Part shown: in pieces, positions 47,117 through 56,176 of the stretch
Numbering within the stretch: the first letter of the stretch is position 1
How the letters are laid out: the number at the start of each line of letters is the position of its first letter
Source of the DNA: Vicinamibacterales bacterium
GTDB lineage: Bacteria > Acidobacteriota > Vicinamibacteria > Vicinamibacterales > UBA8438
Assembly (NCBI GenBank): GCA_958296065.1
Contig: CATQHX010000015.1
Coordinates: 124,001-188,000 of the forward strand
Length of the DNA: 64,000 bases
Direction: 5' to 3'
Made by a program: the position numbers and the translations under genes
The notes under the pieces: generated by a model
Told to the model about the DNA's origin: nothing
What the model saw: the letters and a program-made list of their open reading frames with translations, nothing else
Databases searched by the model: none

Positions 47117-47136
47117 TGCGCGCGGTCAGTTTCGCG

Positions 47137-47300
47137 GGCATCGAAACCTGCCGGTTGACCGTCAGGTTTCCCGGCCGGCTGCGAGGGACGGGCGGCCGGG
47201 TCGGCGGGCATCGGCGTCGCCGCCTGCACGCGGCCAGGGTCTGCGGCATCGGAACTTGCCGGTTGACCGTCAGGTTTCCCCACCGGCTGCGAGGGACGGC
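47137..47300. repeat. Two tandem-like repeats
   Basis: CCTGCCGGTTGACCGTCAGG-TTTCCC at about 47148 and CTTGCCGGTTGACCGTCAGG-TTTCCC at about 47255, each followed by CGGCTGCGAGGGACGG. Copies about 107 bp apart. Confidence 0.7.
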
Positions 47301-47539
47301 GCCATCGAGTCGGCGAATGCGCCGGTCGCGCCGCATCGCGTGTGTCCGTTCGGTGCGGCGCCGGCAGAGGACACGTTGGGCACGCCGAGGCGGCGGGAGT
47401 GTAAAGGACGGCGGCCAACCCGGGGTGGCATTCGGCCGTCGTTCGCGGGGTCGGCCGCCCGTCGGCGGGCACCTGCACGGTGTTGTCCGACCGTGCTGCT
47501 GGTTACTCGTCCTCGTCGCAGCGCGCCGGCTCGCACTCG

Positions 47540-48260
47540 GCCGGCTCAGGACGCGCGGCCGGCCGGCGTGAGTGCCGCCACGCTGCCCGCAGCCGGCGTG
47601 GGCTGCAGGGCCAACTCCAGCAGCGTCGACCCGCGTCACGTAGTCGACGGCGACCACGCGCCGCAGGTCGTCGCCGAGATCCTCATCGACCTGCTTGCGG
47701 TTGCGCTGCGCCAGGAGGACACGGCGCAACCCGCCGCGGTGCGCGGCCAGCACCTTCTCGGCGATGCCGCCGGCTGGGAGCACCTGTCCACCGAGGGTGA
47801 CCTCGCCGGTCATCGCCACGTCGTCGGTACTGAGCCGACGCCGCGCGAAGGCGGAGACCAGCGCGGCGGCCATCGTCTCGCCGGCCGAGACGCCCTCCTT
47901 GGGGACCTTCGTCCAACTGCACGTGCAGATGACGCCGGTGTCGCGCTGGAAGGCCGGGTCGAGGCCGTAGCGTGCGGCGGTGGCGCGCAGCCACGACAGC
48001 GCGGTGCGCGCCGACTGCCGCAATGACCTCGCCCTGGTGCCCGATAAGGACCAGCGCCCCGCAACCGGGCAGGCGGCTGGCCTCGACGTCGAGCACCTCG
48101 CCGCCGCCCTCCGCCGTGCGGCACAGCCCGGCGGCGACGCCCGGCCGCCCGTTTACGGCCGGCGGCCTCAACGTTCGGCTCGGCCGGCGCGCCGAGCATC
48201 TCGGCCAGGGTCTGCGGCGTGACCTCGACCGGGCCTCGTTTCCCTCCGCGCGTCGGCGCA
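47540..48260 (-). pseudogene. lon: Lon protease, C-terminal proteolytic domain fragment
   Basis: Pieces in three frames: VEVTPQTLAEMLGAPAEPNV and GLCRTAEGGGEVLDVEASRL, then SARTALSWLRATAARYGLDP, KEGVSAGETMAAALVSAF (catalytic Ser) and GGIAEKVLAAHRGGLRRVLL (catalytic Lys), then LELALQPTPAAGS in a third frame. The AAA+ part and N-terminal domain are absent. The catalytic dyad residues survive, but at least two frameshifts make it inactive. Confidence 0.8.
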
Positions 48261-48491
48261 CCAGCTTGCCCCACAGCTCGCCGAGCGCTGGCCGCCGCTC
48301 CAGGACGGACCCGCGAGGCCGCTACGGCGTCTGGCCGCCGGCTCGTGCGGCGGCCGGCGGCTGCCTGCATGCCGAGCTGCCGATTCCATCGGCCGGCGCA
48401 GATTGCGGTGACGCCGGTCGATGCAAACAACGGGCGCCAGGCGAGGATGACGGGACCACGCCACACTCGCCGTCGGTGGCGCTGGCCCAGG

Positions 48492-49163
48492 ATGGACCCC
48501 GCCGGCGTCGAGACCGTCTTCGCGCGCGTCGAGCAGGCGATCGCAGACTCGCTGAACACCGTCAAGGCGATCGAGTGGCGCGACGGACTCAAGGCGGTAG
48601 CGGCGGCGGTGCTCGATCGGCACGATATCCGGGCGGCGGCGGCGCGGGCGGTGGCCGAAGTCGAGCGGTGGATCGCCAGGCAGGCGCGCTCCCCCACGTC
48701 CGGAAGGCAGGCCGCCGAAGACGGAAGGGAACCAAACCTGGGGCGGCGACCCACATTTCCGCAGACCACATGTCTGCCAGTTTCCGGGGCCGGTACACTC
48801 GGTGCGTACTGGCAGTTGTCGCGGGCGTTGCACTCGGCGCGTGCTGGCAGGTTGCTCCGGCCGTTGCACTCGGTGCGTTCCTGCCGACAGGCGTCTGCGT
48901 GCGTACGGAACGCTGTCGGCGGTCCGGCGGGACACTCGGCGAGTTCAGGAAAAGCGTGGTGCTCGATGTGGACTTCGTCCGGATCGGGCGTCGTGCCTGG
49001 TGGGGTCGCCCCCCGGGCCGCGTTCGCAGCCGACCGTCGCGCCAAGCGGTTGCTGATCTTTTCCTCTCGGTGCGTCTGCCGATCCGTAGCCGCTGTCGTC
49101 CCGATCCGCGGTCCGGCTGTGGCGCCTGGCAGGCAAAGGCCGAGCCATGCGGCGCGTTCCTGA
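48492..49163 (+). CDS. Hypothetical protein; only the first part looks coding
   Basis: From ATG 48492 the frame reads DPAGVETVFARVEQAIADSL, AIEWRDGLKAVAAAVLDRHD and AAARAVAEVERWIARQA, a helical, protein-like stretch of about 75 residues. After about 48720 the frame enters repeat DNA and loses coding character, so the native C-terminus is probably missing. The upstream 48450-48500 segment resembles 27945-27995. Function unknown. Confidence 0.3.
   Translation: MDPAGVETVFARVEQAIADSLNTVKAIEWRDGLKAVAAAVLDRHDIRAAAARAVAEVERWIARQARSPTSGRQAAEDGREPNLGRRPTFPQTTCLPVSGAGTLGAYWQLSRALHSARAGRLLRPLHSVRSCRQASACVRNAVGGPAGHSASSGKAWCSMWTSSGSGVVPGGVAPRAAFAADRRAKRLLIFSSRCVCRSVAAVVPIRGPAVAPGRQRPSHAARS
48780..48880. 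repeat. Short tandem units around ACTCGGTGCGT
   Basis: GTACACTCGGTGCGTACTGG, TTGCACTCGGCGCGTGCTGG and TTGCACTCGGTGCGTTCCTG follow one another at about 34-35-bp spacing. They are the clearest tandem form of the GCTCGGTGCG-type motif scattered over the accessory regions. Confidence 0.65.
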
Positions 49164-49590
49164 AGATGAGCGTCTGTGTGCGTGGCAGGGCGCTCTCGGT
49201 GGTCCTGGCGTACCGTCCGAAACGGCGTCGCGCACCGGGTGCGTTCAGGCAAGTGTCCTGCTCGGTGTGGACTCGGTCCGGATCGGCGTGCTGCTCGGTG
49301 CGGTCGCCCGAGTAGCGTACCGCTGGGTGCCCGGGGCGGTTGGTCGATGCATGCGGACGGCGCGGCGGCCCGGATCTTCCATCGATGCGCGCCGCCGTGT
49401 GCGCGCTCACCGGCATGGTCGGTGCTGCGCTGTGTGCGCCGGTTGACGGCGGCCATCCGCTTGCGTGCCGCCTCGCTCCCGATCGGCGTTCAGCTCGGTG
49501 CGGGCAACCTCGTGCGGCCGCGTGCGGAGGAGCTCGTCCTGCTCGGTGCGACCGCGTTGCTGACCGGCGTGGTGCTCGATGCCGCTGCTC
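49140..49590. repeat. Dispersed about 450-bp repeat, copy 3
   Basis: Blocks in the same order as copies 1 and 2: GTGTGCGTGGCAGGGCGCTC, CTGCTCGGTGTGGACTCGG, GTGCTGCTCGGTGCGGTCGC, GCTCGGTGCGGGCAACCTCG and GTGCTCGATGCCGCTGC. Confidence 0.75.
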
Positions 49591-49649
49591 GAGGACGTTA
49601 CGGACCACAAGTCCTGCTCGGCGCCAAGCCCGCCCGGTGCGTGCCGGTT

Positions 49650-50391
49650 GCGCGTTGCGCTCGGTGCGTCTTCCCGTTTGGTGCGCGCCGTCAGTGCACG
49701 GCTTCGGACGGTTCGAGGACCTCGATGGATGCGGCCAGCCGGTCGATCGTCGCCTGGTCGACGTCCTCGGCGACTTCCTGGTCGGCGACCGGCGGCGGTC
49801 TGCAGAAGCTGTCCGAGGCGCACGAACAGCGCCAGGCAGACGGGTCTGCGCTTCGCCGGCCTGATCCGTGTCATCGAGCGGGCAGTCGAACTCGCAGCTG
49901 CTCTTTCCCTTCCTGGTGGCGCGGCAGGTCCGCACGACGAGCTTCCCGTCGACCCGGCGGCTGATGGCGTCCATGATCTCGTTCGGGGAGTCGCTCGGTG
50001 TCGGTCTTGTCGATTGGGTCTCGTCCAGGTCGAGGGACTCCATGGTGGCGTAGTGGTCCAGCATGGCGAACAGCGTCCGCTTCGGGACAGCGGCCATCCG
50101 TGGTTGGGATCTGCGCGCGGGCTCTCGCCGCCGCCGCAGCTTCCCGGCCGCGTCGCTCTCGCCGAGCAGGTAGTCGGCCGCTGCTTTGGCCGAGCCGATC
50201 CCGCGGGCGATGCACTCGACGTGTACCGTCCGGCTCCCGGCCGACGCCGGCGAGCTTGTCCAGCGTCCGCGCGACGCCATCCAGCGCGACGTGTCGCCCG
50301 GCAGGGCAAACCGGGTCGCTTCGCCCGGAACGACACGGCCACCGCCCTGCGCCGGCTCGCCTGCCACGTCCCGGCTGATCGACGGCTGCAC
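49650..50391 (-). pseudogene. Relaxase-like N-terminal piece joined to an unidentified fossil
   Basis: VHVECIARGIGSAKAAADYL then LGESDAAGKL (50226-50134) resembles the start of a relaxase-like protein seen on mobile elements of related bacteria; this is from memory of the pattern and weak. It is followed by TLFAMLDHYATMESLDLDE, then MDAISRRVDGKLVVRTCRA and SSCEFDCPLDDTDQAGEA, which match the fossil at 24.43-24.75 kb. The remaining frame toward 48.6 kb is repeat DNA without coding character. Confidence 0.35.
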
Positions 50392-50637
50392 GCGCGAGCC
50401 AAGGGTGCATCATCAGCACGCGCGCGTCAACGCGATCTGCCGGCGGGTGGCGCGCCTGCTGCGCGAGGGCCTCGCGTGACCCGGACGGAGGGACCGCGAG
50501 ACCGTCGCCGCGTGACTGGACGCGGCGCCGTCCGCAAAAGGCGACGCCGGGCCGGCTCGGAGTGCATGGGTCCCGGTGAGCCGGCCGACGCGCCGGCGTG
50601 GAGAACCGAGGCGCACAGGTTCGCGTCCCTGCTGCGG

Positions 50638-50892
50638 TCAGTTCCCCTTGGCCTTCTCCGCCCGTCGTGCGGCCCAGTACTTCCGCATCCGCTCGGCCAC
50701 GGCCCGGCGCTGCTCCTCGGTCATCGCGCGCTTGCGCCTCCCGACCGCCTTGACCGCCTTCTTGCTGCCGCGCCGGGCGCTCGGCGCGGCAGCTCCTTCA
50801 ATCGCTTCGATGGCGCGCTGGATGGCGACGAGCTGGCTCTTGAGCGAGCGTTCCTCGTTGCGCAACGCGTCCAGGATTCCGCTCCTCGACAT
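50638..50892 (-). CDS. Small basic coiled-coil protein
   Basis: 84 residues from ATG 50892. MSRSGILDALRNEERSLKSQ then LVAIQRAIEAIEG is a short coiled coil; a Lys/Arg-rich linker (SARRGSKKAVKAVGRRKR) follows, then MTEEQRRAVAERMRKYWAAR, a basic helix. The layout (oligomerising helix, basic tail) suggests a nucleic-acid-associated protein. Such 'ERMRKYWAARR' tails recur in Acidobacterial hypothetical proteins. Likely intact. Confidence 0.6.
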   Translation of the reverse strand: MSRSGILDALRNEERSLKSQLVAIQRAIEAIEGAAAPSARRGSKKAVKAVGRRKRAMTEEQRRAVAERMRKYWAARRAEKAKGN

Positions 50893-51027
50893 CGTGAAAT
50901 GCTCCCTGCAGGGCGAGCCGCCGCCGCATCGCGCCGGTCGCCGAAATGCACGAACGGCCGCCGCCGAGACCGACGGGGCCGCTACCGACCCCACGCGCCG
51001 GATTCGGCGTTCCACGCCGGCCAGTCG

Positions 51028-51189
51028 TCACGCCAGGGCAACCCCGGCAAGCCCGCGCGCCGGCCCCGCACGACAGCGGCCATTCGCCGACTCTTCCGAG
51101 CCGTACCGCTCGCACAGGGCCAGGAACCTGTCGACCCACGGCAGCGTGTCGTCGTGTCGCATGCCGCTGTCCCGCTCGTCAGCCTGCAT
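51028..51189 (-). CDS. Hypothetical 53-residue protein
   Basis: MQADERDSGMRHDDTLPWVD then RFLALCERYGSEESANGRC. The ATG lies in the arm of the hairpin at 51186-51222. Too short to assign; a plausible small ORF only. Confidence 0.25.
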   Translation of the reverse strand: MQADERDSGMRHDDTLPWVDRFLALCERYGSEESANGRCRAGPARGLAGVALA

Positions 51190-51222
51190 CAGCCGGCCCG
51201 GCCTTGCAGGGCCGGCTGATGC
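51186..51222. repeat. 14-bp inverted repeat hairpin
   Basis: GCATCAGCCGGCCC, a 9-base spacer GGCCTTGCA, then GGGCCGGCTGATGC, a perfect stem. No T-run. It may be a terminator-like or translational control structure in front of the 53-residue ORF, which starts in it. Confidence 0.6.
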
Positions 51223-51229
51223 ACTCGAG

Positions 51230-51421
51230 TCAGGCCGCGAAGCGGGTCGCCTGCCCTGCGCTGCGCGCCGGGTGAGGTTCCCGCAGCGGCGCACATCCGT
51301 TGTGTGCCCTGCCCTGTGCCGGCGGTGGGAGCTCGTCGGCGTCGACGATGTCCGCGGTAGCTTGTGCGAATCGCCGCCAGCCGCCCGGCGGCTTCGCACC
51401 ACCGCCGGGTCGACGCGTCAT
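51230..51421 (-). CDS. Hypothetical 63-residue protein
   Basis: MTRRPGGGAKPPGGWRRFAQ then ATADIVDADELPPPAQG. Low complexity at the start, no clear ribosome-binding site. Kept as a weak candidate because it lies in line with neighbouring minus-strand small genes. Confidence 0.25.
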   Translation of the reverse strand: MTRRPGGGAKPPGGWRRFAQATADIVDADELPPPAQGRAHNGCAPLREPHPARSAGQATRFAA

Positions 51422-51715
51422 CGTGCCGGTTCGTCGATGGCTGGCCGGAAAGGCGGCCAGGTGACCGCCTTTCCGGCGCCCCCGCACCGCGGTCCTGCAG
51501 CAACCGGTGCGCCGGCGCAGGCTCGATGCGCGGTCCCCGCGGTCGAGCCCGAGCGATGACGCGGGCGGGCGTGCGCGGGAGTGATGGAACGTATTTGCTG
51601 GGTGCCGGGGCGTCGCTCGATGCGTGGCCGTGGCCGCAGGCAGCACAGCACGGGGCTGGAAGAAGACGCCCGCCTGGCGTCGGCGTTGTCCGCCGCGGCG
51701 GTTGCGTCTTCGGCG

Positions 51716-52093
51716 CTACCAGCGCAGGCAGGGATCGCCGAGTCCCGACAGGTCGTCGAGCAGGGGGACGGGGTGGTCGTCGTCGGGCGCACCGGCATCG
51801 GCCTGGTCGGCATCGATGCCGTCGAGCAGCGTGCACAGCGCGACCTCGGCGGGGTTGAGCGCGTGTGTGAGGAGCCAGTCGCGCCGCTTGCGGCAGGCCA
51901 TGCAGCGGGTGCTCTCGGGCCAGATCACGCGGCCGCAGGTGCCGGCCTCCAGCGGCAGGTCGACGCCGGGACACAGCTGCATGTAGTTGAGGTCGCTGCG
52001 GTAGCGGCGCATGTTCTCGCGGTTGGCGATGCGCTTGCGCAGGCGCCGCAGCGCGGCGCGCTGGTCCGGGCGCAGCAGGTCGATGAGAGGCAT
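51716..52093 (-). CDS. Hypothetical protein with a putative zinc-binding motif
   Basis: 125 residues with a strong ribosome-binding site (GGAGGAAACCTG before ATG 52093). DLLRPDQRAALRRLRKRIAN then RENMRRYRSDLNYMQLCPG is a basic helical start; the cysteines in LCPG, GTCGRVIW and TRCMACRKRRDW could bind zinc. The C-terminus is acidic (GIDADQADAGAPDDD). No family recognised, but start signal and composition are convincing. Confidence 0.6.
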   Translation of the reverse strand: MPLIDLLRPDQRAALRRLRKRIANRENMRRYRSDLNYMQLCPGVDLPLEAGTCGRVIWPESTRCMACRKRRDWLLTHALNPAEVALCTLLDGIDADQADAGAPDDDHPVPLLDDLSGLGDPCLRW

Positions 52094-52462
52094 CAGGTTT
52101 CCTCCGCAGATAAAGGGGGAATGGCCCGAGCAGGGCCGGGTGAAGCGGGCCGGCAGGCCCGAGGCGTTGGCGGACGTGGGGTCGGCGACCGGCGGCGTGG
52201 GGCGAGGCGCAGCATGCCGAAGCGCTGCCTTGCCCGCCCGCGTTCCGCCTGTCCGGCCGCGTCCGCTCTGCTTGATTCTCGCCCGCTGCCGCTCTCCTCC
52301 CGGGTCCCGTGGTGCCGCGCGCCGACTCGGGGAGGCGCGCCGGCCCGGCAGCGGCGTCGGCGTGGTGTCGGTGGGGGCGGCTTGCCCGGCCCGATGCGAG
52401 GCGGGCGGGCGGGGCAGACTTGAAGGAGTCGAACAGCAGGTGCAACGGGCCGAAGTCGCCGG
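52094..52462. other. No gene seen
   Basis: About 370 bp of GC-rich sequence upstream of the minus-strand zinc-motif gene. It should contain that gene's promoter; I see no reliable ORF or repeat. Confidence 0.4.
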
Positions 52463-52704
52463 TTACGACCTCGACGTGGCAGCAGGCGGCATCGCGCCGA
52501 GCAGCATGTCGTCGAAGTCGAGCCCGTTCATCCGGTCCAGCGCCCCCTGGGAGGCGGCGGCCAGCTGCGCGTTGCGCGCGGCGTGCTCGTCGCCGACCAG
52601 CGTCGGGCCGTCGGGTGCGGTGACCGCCTCGCGCTGGCAGTCGTTCAGCTGGCCAGAAGGCGTTCGTGCTCTTCGGGGGTCGGTGACGGGACGGTGGTGG
52701 GCAT
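52463..52704 (-). pseudogene. UvrD/PcrA-like helicase, internally deleted
   Basis: After MPTTVPSPTPEEHERLLAS a one-base shift leads to LNDCQREAVTAPDGPTLV, the Q-motif start of UvrD-type helicases that should run into the Walker A loop. Instead it continues HAARNAQLAAASQGALDRMN then GLDFDDMLLGA, which resembles the later DFDDLL motif. More than 100 residues including Walker A are missing. Fossil. Confidence 0.6.
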
Positions 52705-52853
52705 GACGGTACTCGGGTGCCTCGCAGCGTCGCTACGGGGTGCTGTCGGATGCGCGGCCGCGAGGCGCCGGCTGTCGCGCCTCACATGCTGCGCGACGGG
52801 CCGCTGCGTTGCTGGTCGACCGAGGCGGCGTAGCCGCGGGCCGGGCTCGGCGG

Positions 52854-53069
52854 CCCGCGGAGGAACAGCTTCGGGCGGAGGAGATCAAGTTCGAGGTCGG
52901 GCTGTCGACCAACTACCTGGTCGTCCAGATGCAGCGCGAGCTGGCCGCCGCTCAGGAGCTGGAGCGGCGCGCGATCCTCGACTACCAGCGCGCACCGATC
53001 GAGTTCGACCGCGCGCAACGCGCGTCGCGCGCCAGTCCCGGCGTGACAGTGGTCGTCGGCGGACCATAG
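52854..53069 (+). pseudogene. TolC-family protein, C-terminal fragment
   Basis: EEQLRAEEIKFEVGLSTNYL, VVQMQRELAAAQELERRAIL and DYQRAPIEFDRAQRAS correspond to the last helices of an OEP channel and resemble the end of the intact TolC-like gene at 33.7 kb (EEQLQAEESKFEVGLSTNFF). Only about 70 residues remain. Confidence 0.8.
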
Positions 53070-53096
53070 CGCCACGATCCCCTGACAGCCAGCCGG

Positions 53097-54303
53097 TCAT
53101 GAAGGCGGCCGGCAGACCAGCGCCCGCGGCGTCGAGGCGTGCGGATCCGCGCTCGGCCGCCGTATCCGGGGCTTCGCAGGACTCGGGGCGAATCGGCGCC
53201 TCGGCGCGAGGTCGGGCGAGACCGTCCGCCGGATCCTGGCCGGTGTCATCTGCGACGCGAGCAGGCGGCGCCGGATCAGGTCGTAGAGCGGCGCATGCGC
53301 CGGGTACAGCCCCTCCGCCCCGGCAGCCGGGTCCGTGGGCCGGATCGCCTCGTGCGCCTCCCGCGAGCCTTCCTTCGACTCGTAACGCGGCGGCTCGTCC
53401 GGCGCCGCCCCGGCCCCGAAGGCCGCCGTCAGCCAGCGCCGCGCCGCCTCCTGCGCCTCGGGAGCGACCATCACCGCGTCCGAGCGCATGCAGGTGATCT
53501 TCTCCGCCTCGTAGAGCTTCTGCGCGATCGCCATCGTGTCGGCCACCGACAGCTTTCAGCAGCGACGAGGCGGCCTGCTGCAGCGTCGAGGTCGTGAACG
53601 GCGGCTGCGGCCGCTGCGACGCGTCCTTCTGCTCCACATCGTCCAGGGTCACCGCCACCGACGCGAGGTGCGCCGCCAGCGCATCCGCCTCGGCGCGTTC
53701 GGCGAGGCGCAGGACCCCGCCGCCGGAATCGACCACCGACGCCCGGACCGGCTCAGCCCCGTCGATGGCCAGCAGCACGTCGACGCCGAAGAACTCCTCC
53801 GGCGCGAAGACCCGGATCTTCTCGTCGCGCGCCGCCAGGATCGCCAGCGCGGCCGACTGCACCCGGCCCGCCGAGAGTCCCGCGCGCAGCCGCCGGCTCA
53901 GCAGCGGCGACACCGTGAACCCGACCACCCGGCCGAGGAACCGGCGCGCCTGCTGGGCGCGCAGCAGGTCGTAGTCGATCCCGCGCGGGCCCTCGAACGC
54001 GGCGCGCACCGCCTCCGGGGTTATCTCCGAGAAGGTGACCCGGCGGAAGCGGTCCTCCGACCCGCCCAGCAGGTCCCGCAGGCGCCACGCGATCACCTCC
54101 CCCTCGCGGACGAGGTCGGTGGCCAGCCAGACAGTGCCGCCGCGGCCGATGCTGGGCAGCTTGCCCGCCGAACGCCCGTCGCGCTTCGGCTGCGGCAGGT
54201 CGCGCACGTGCCCGAGCGAGGCCCGCACCACGTAGCCACACCCGAGAATCTGGTTGATCTTGCGCGTCTTTCCGGGCGATTCGACGATTACGAGGTCAGC
54301 CAT
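53097..54303 (-). pseudogene. topA: DNA topoisomerase I, degenerate
   Basis: MADLVIVESPGKTRKINQIL at 54303 is the TOPRIM start of TopA, and RASLGHVRDLPQ follows. Next comes TVWLATDLVREGEVIAWRLR, where the family has ATDPDREGE: the second metal-binding Asp is Val, and about 40 residues before it are missing. LSAGRVQSAALAI and PPFTTSTLQQAASSLL are typical. Near 53545 the frame shifts to MAIAQKLYEAEKITCMRSDA, where the nucleophilic Tyr (ITYMRTDS) is Cys. The C-terminal half is absent. Several independent lesions make it certainly inactive as TopA. Confidence 0.88.
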
Positions 54304-55359
54304 AACGCTGGCGAGCGTAACCGTGCAAGGCCACGCCAACGAAGAACCGCCATCGCGTGCTCCCCGCTGAATGCGCTGCCCAGTCCCCAACGGGACACCC
54401 TGTTCCAGCGCGGTCCCGTCATGAGTCTGCGCGCGATTGACTCGCCGTCGCGCACCGGTCCCGGCGCAACAGTTGCGACCGCGATGGCGTGACAGCGCCA
54501 GCCTGAAACAGGCGCGAAAACTGGTGTCTGGAGGAGGCGGAACTGCATGCACGTGAGCCACGTGCAAATGCTATACCTTCGTCAAGATTTCGCTTTTTCT
54601 ACTTGCCGATCCAATTCCTTGGATTGACTCCATGGATTCAACCTGTAGACGGCCGCCAGGAAGGTCCGGCCAACATCCATAGTGTGTCAATATATTGACG
54701 GTCGGCCGATGCACCAGAATTGGTGCAGTTTCTACTTGCTCTTTCGTTTCCAGAACATCGCCCAGAATTAGACAAAGTCCAGAGTTTTCAGAGGCGAAAG
54801 TCAGGCGCCAAAACGCCCTCCGAAACCCCGGCGCAACGCGCCGATCCGTCAACCGGAAAACGTCCCGCGAACACCTGCGCGGGCCACCGCCGCCGACGGC
54901 CCCGCGCCGGCAGCCCGGCCAGCACGATCCGCGGCCGGATCCGCAGCGCCCCGAAACCACCCCACGCATCCTCCTCGGCATCATGCAACCGAAAGCAGCC
55001 GACTGCCCCATGGTACCCGCAACCCCGAGCAGCCTGGGACGCTCGACTGCACGAGGACCCGCCGCGCACCGAACGCCCCAGGACCGGGCATGACCCACCC
55101 TGCGCCACGCAACAGAGCGCGTCGAGCCAACCGGGCCGAGCGTCCCGCGTCGCACACACTCGTCACCGCCGCCGACCGTGACGGCAGACCCGGACGGACC
55201 GGACCGGAGACGTGATGCCAATCCCTCCGTCACGGACCCGCCGGCCCGAGCGGGGACACGACCGGCGGCCGTCCCGCAAGAAACGCCGATGACGCACGAA
55301 CGCCACTTCTCCAACGAAAACCCGGCAACGACCCACGCGCGCCTGAGCGCCGCAGTGGT
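54304..55359. other. Intergenic/decayed region with an AT-rich island
   Basis: No gene I can support. Between about 54565 and 54800 the sequence is much less GC-rich than the rest of the window (for example CAAGATTTCGCTTTTTCTAC, TTCCTTGGATTGACTCCATG), suggesting foreign origin or a regulatory island. It holds the palindrome listed separately. Confidence 0.5.
54686..54699. promoter_or_regulatory. Perfect 14-bp palindrome GTCAATATATTGAC
   Basis: An exact AT-rich palindrome in an AT-rich island, of the size and form of a dimeric repressor operator. No adjacent regulator gene is visible. Confidence 0.4.
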
Positions 55360-55655
55360 GGGTTGCGGTAGGGAACCGGGTTACCCCGGTCCCCCCGCGC
55401 AGATCCGTACGTGCGCGCTAACGCATACGGCTCCTACCTCGGGTGGTTGACGGCAAACCGCGTGTCAGGCCAAGGGTGCCGAACCCTCACGGGGGGCCAA
55501 TATATCGCTGCGAGGCGCCTTACATGAACTATCGTCATCCGTGTCTTCTGTGACCGTCGACGCAAGGTCGTGAGCCAAATCCACTCAAGACGCCGTACGA
55601 AGCCGCGAGGGGCCTGGGCGCTAGTCGGGACGGCATAGTAGTTCAGCCTCACGTT
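55360..55655 (-). mobile_element. Group II intron remnant: maturase C-terminus and intron 3' part
   Basis: The minus strand reads LNYYAVPTSAQAPRGFVRRL, TLRRRSQKTRM and HPWPDTRFAVNHPR followed by TAG at 55434-55436: the C-terminal end of a group II intron reverse transcriptase/maturase (NYYAVP, RRSQ and HPWP..RFAV are its hallmarks). Directly after come GAGCCGTATGCGTTAGCG and CGCACGTACGGATCTGCGCG, the stem that follows the maturase in such introns, then CGGGGTAACCCGGTTCCCTA and CCGCAACCC. The RT domains and the 5' intron part are missing, so it cannot splice or move. Confidence 0.75.
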
Positions 55656-55950
55656 CAACGGTCCGCCGCTATCGGCCAAGGTCGAGGTCTGGACGTTGCA
55701 GGAGCCAACGGCACCAGCACCGGACGAACCGAAACCCGCACGGCAGGGAGGCAGGCCTATACTCATTGGCGCGGTCGCGGGGGCATTCGCCGGTTGCATC
55801 GTCGGCATTGTCGTCGCGGCGGATGATTCGGGCGGCCCCGGAGCGGCGCCATTGTGCACTGTGGGCGGATTGATCTGGGGAGGCATCGGGGCTGGTATCG
55901 GCTTGGTCGTGAAGACGATCAGAGGCCGTCTCTCACCACCAGCGCCGTGA
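55642..55950 (+). CDS. Glycine-rich membrane-associated protein, 5' end cut
   Basis: The frame opens right at the junction with the intron remnant and reads LTFNGPPLSAKVEVWTLQEP, GGRPILIGAVAGAFAGCIVG and GGLIWGGIGAGIGLVVKTIR. Two glycine-zipper-like hydrophobic segments and a basic end recall small Acidobacterial proteins with a signal peptide and beta domain ahead of such segments. The N-terminus is missing or the TTG at 55696 is used (84 residues). Probably a 5'-truncated gene. Confidence 0.45.
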   Translation, partial: FSLTFNGPPLSAKVEVWTLQEPTAPAPDEPKPARQGGRPILIGAVAGAFAGCIVGIVVAADDSGGPGAAPLCTVGGLIWGGIGAGIGLVVKTIRGRLSPPAP

Positions 55951-56176
55951 CCACCGATCGGACACGTTGGCTGAGCCGGCGAGTGACCAGCAGCGGCCCG
56001 ACCATCAGCAGCACCCCAGGGCAGGTTGCGCGACCGGGCGACGAGGCGACCGTGCTGCGCTGTGCTGCGGTGCTGGAGCAGGCGGACCCCTGGCACCATC
56101 GACGCCCGGCCGTTACCTGATCATCGACTGATTACCCGGCGTGTGCGCACTAGCAGGTGAGAGGAAAGAGCCGAGC

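Noticed and set aside
48589..50391. 600-residue minus-strand open frame
   Set aside because: Only short parts look protein-like; the rest is repeat DNA kept open by high GC.
52885..54567. 560-residue open frame as an intact topoisomerase
   Set aside because: Starts upstream of the true ATG and reads out of frame after about 53545; catalytic residues are lost.
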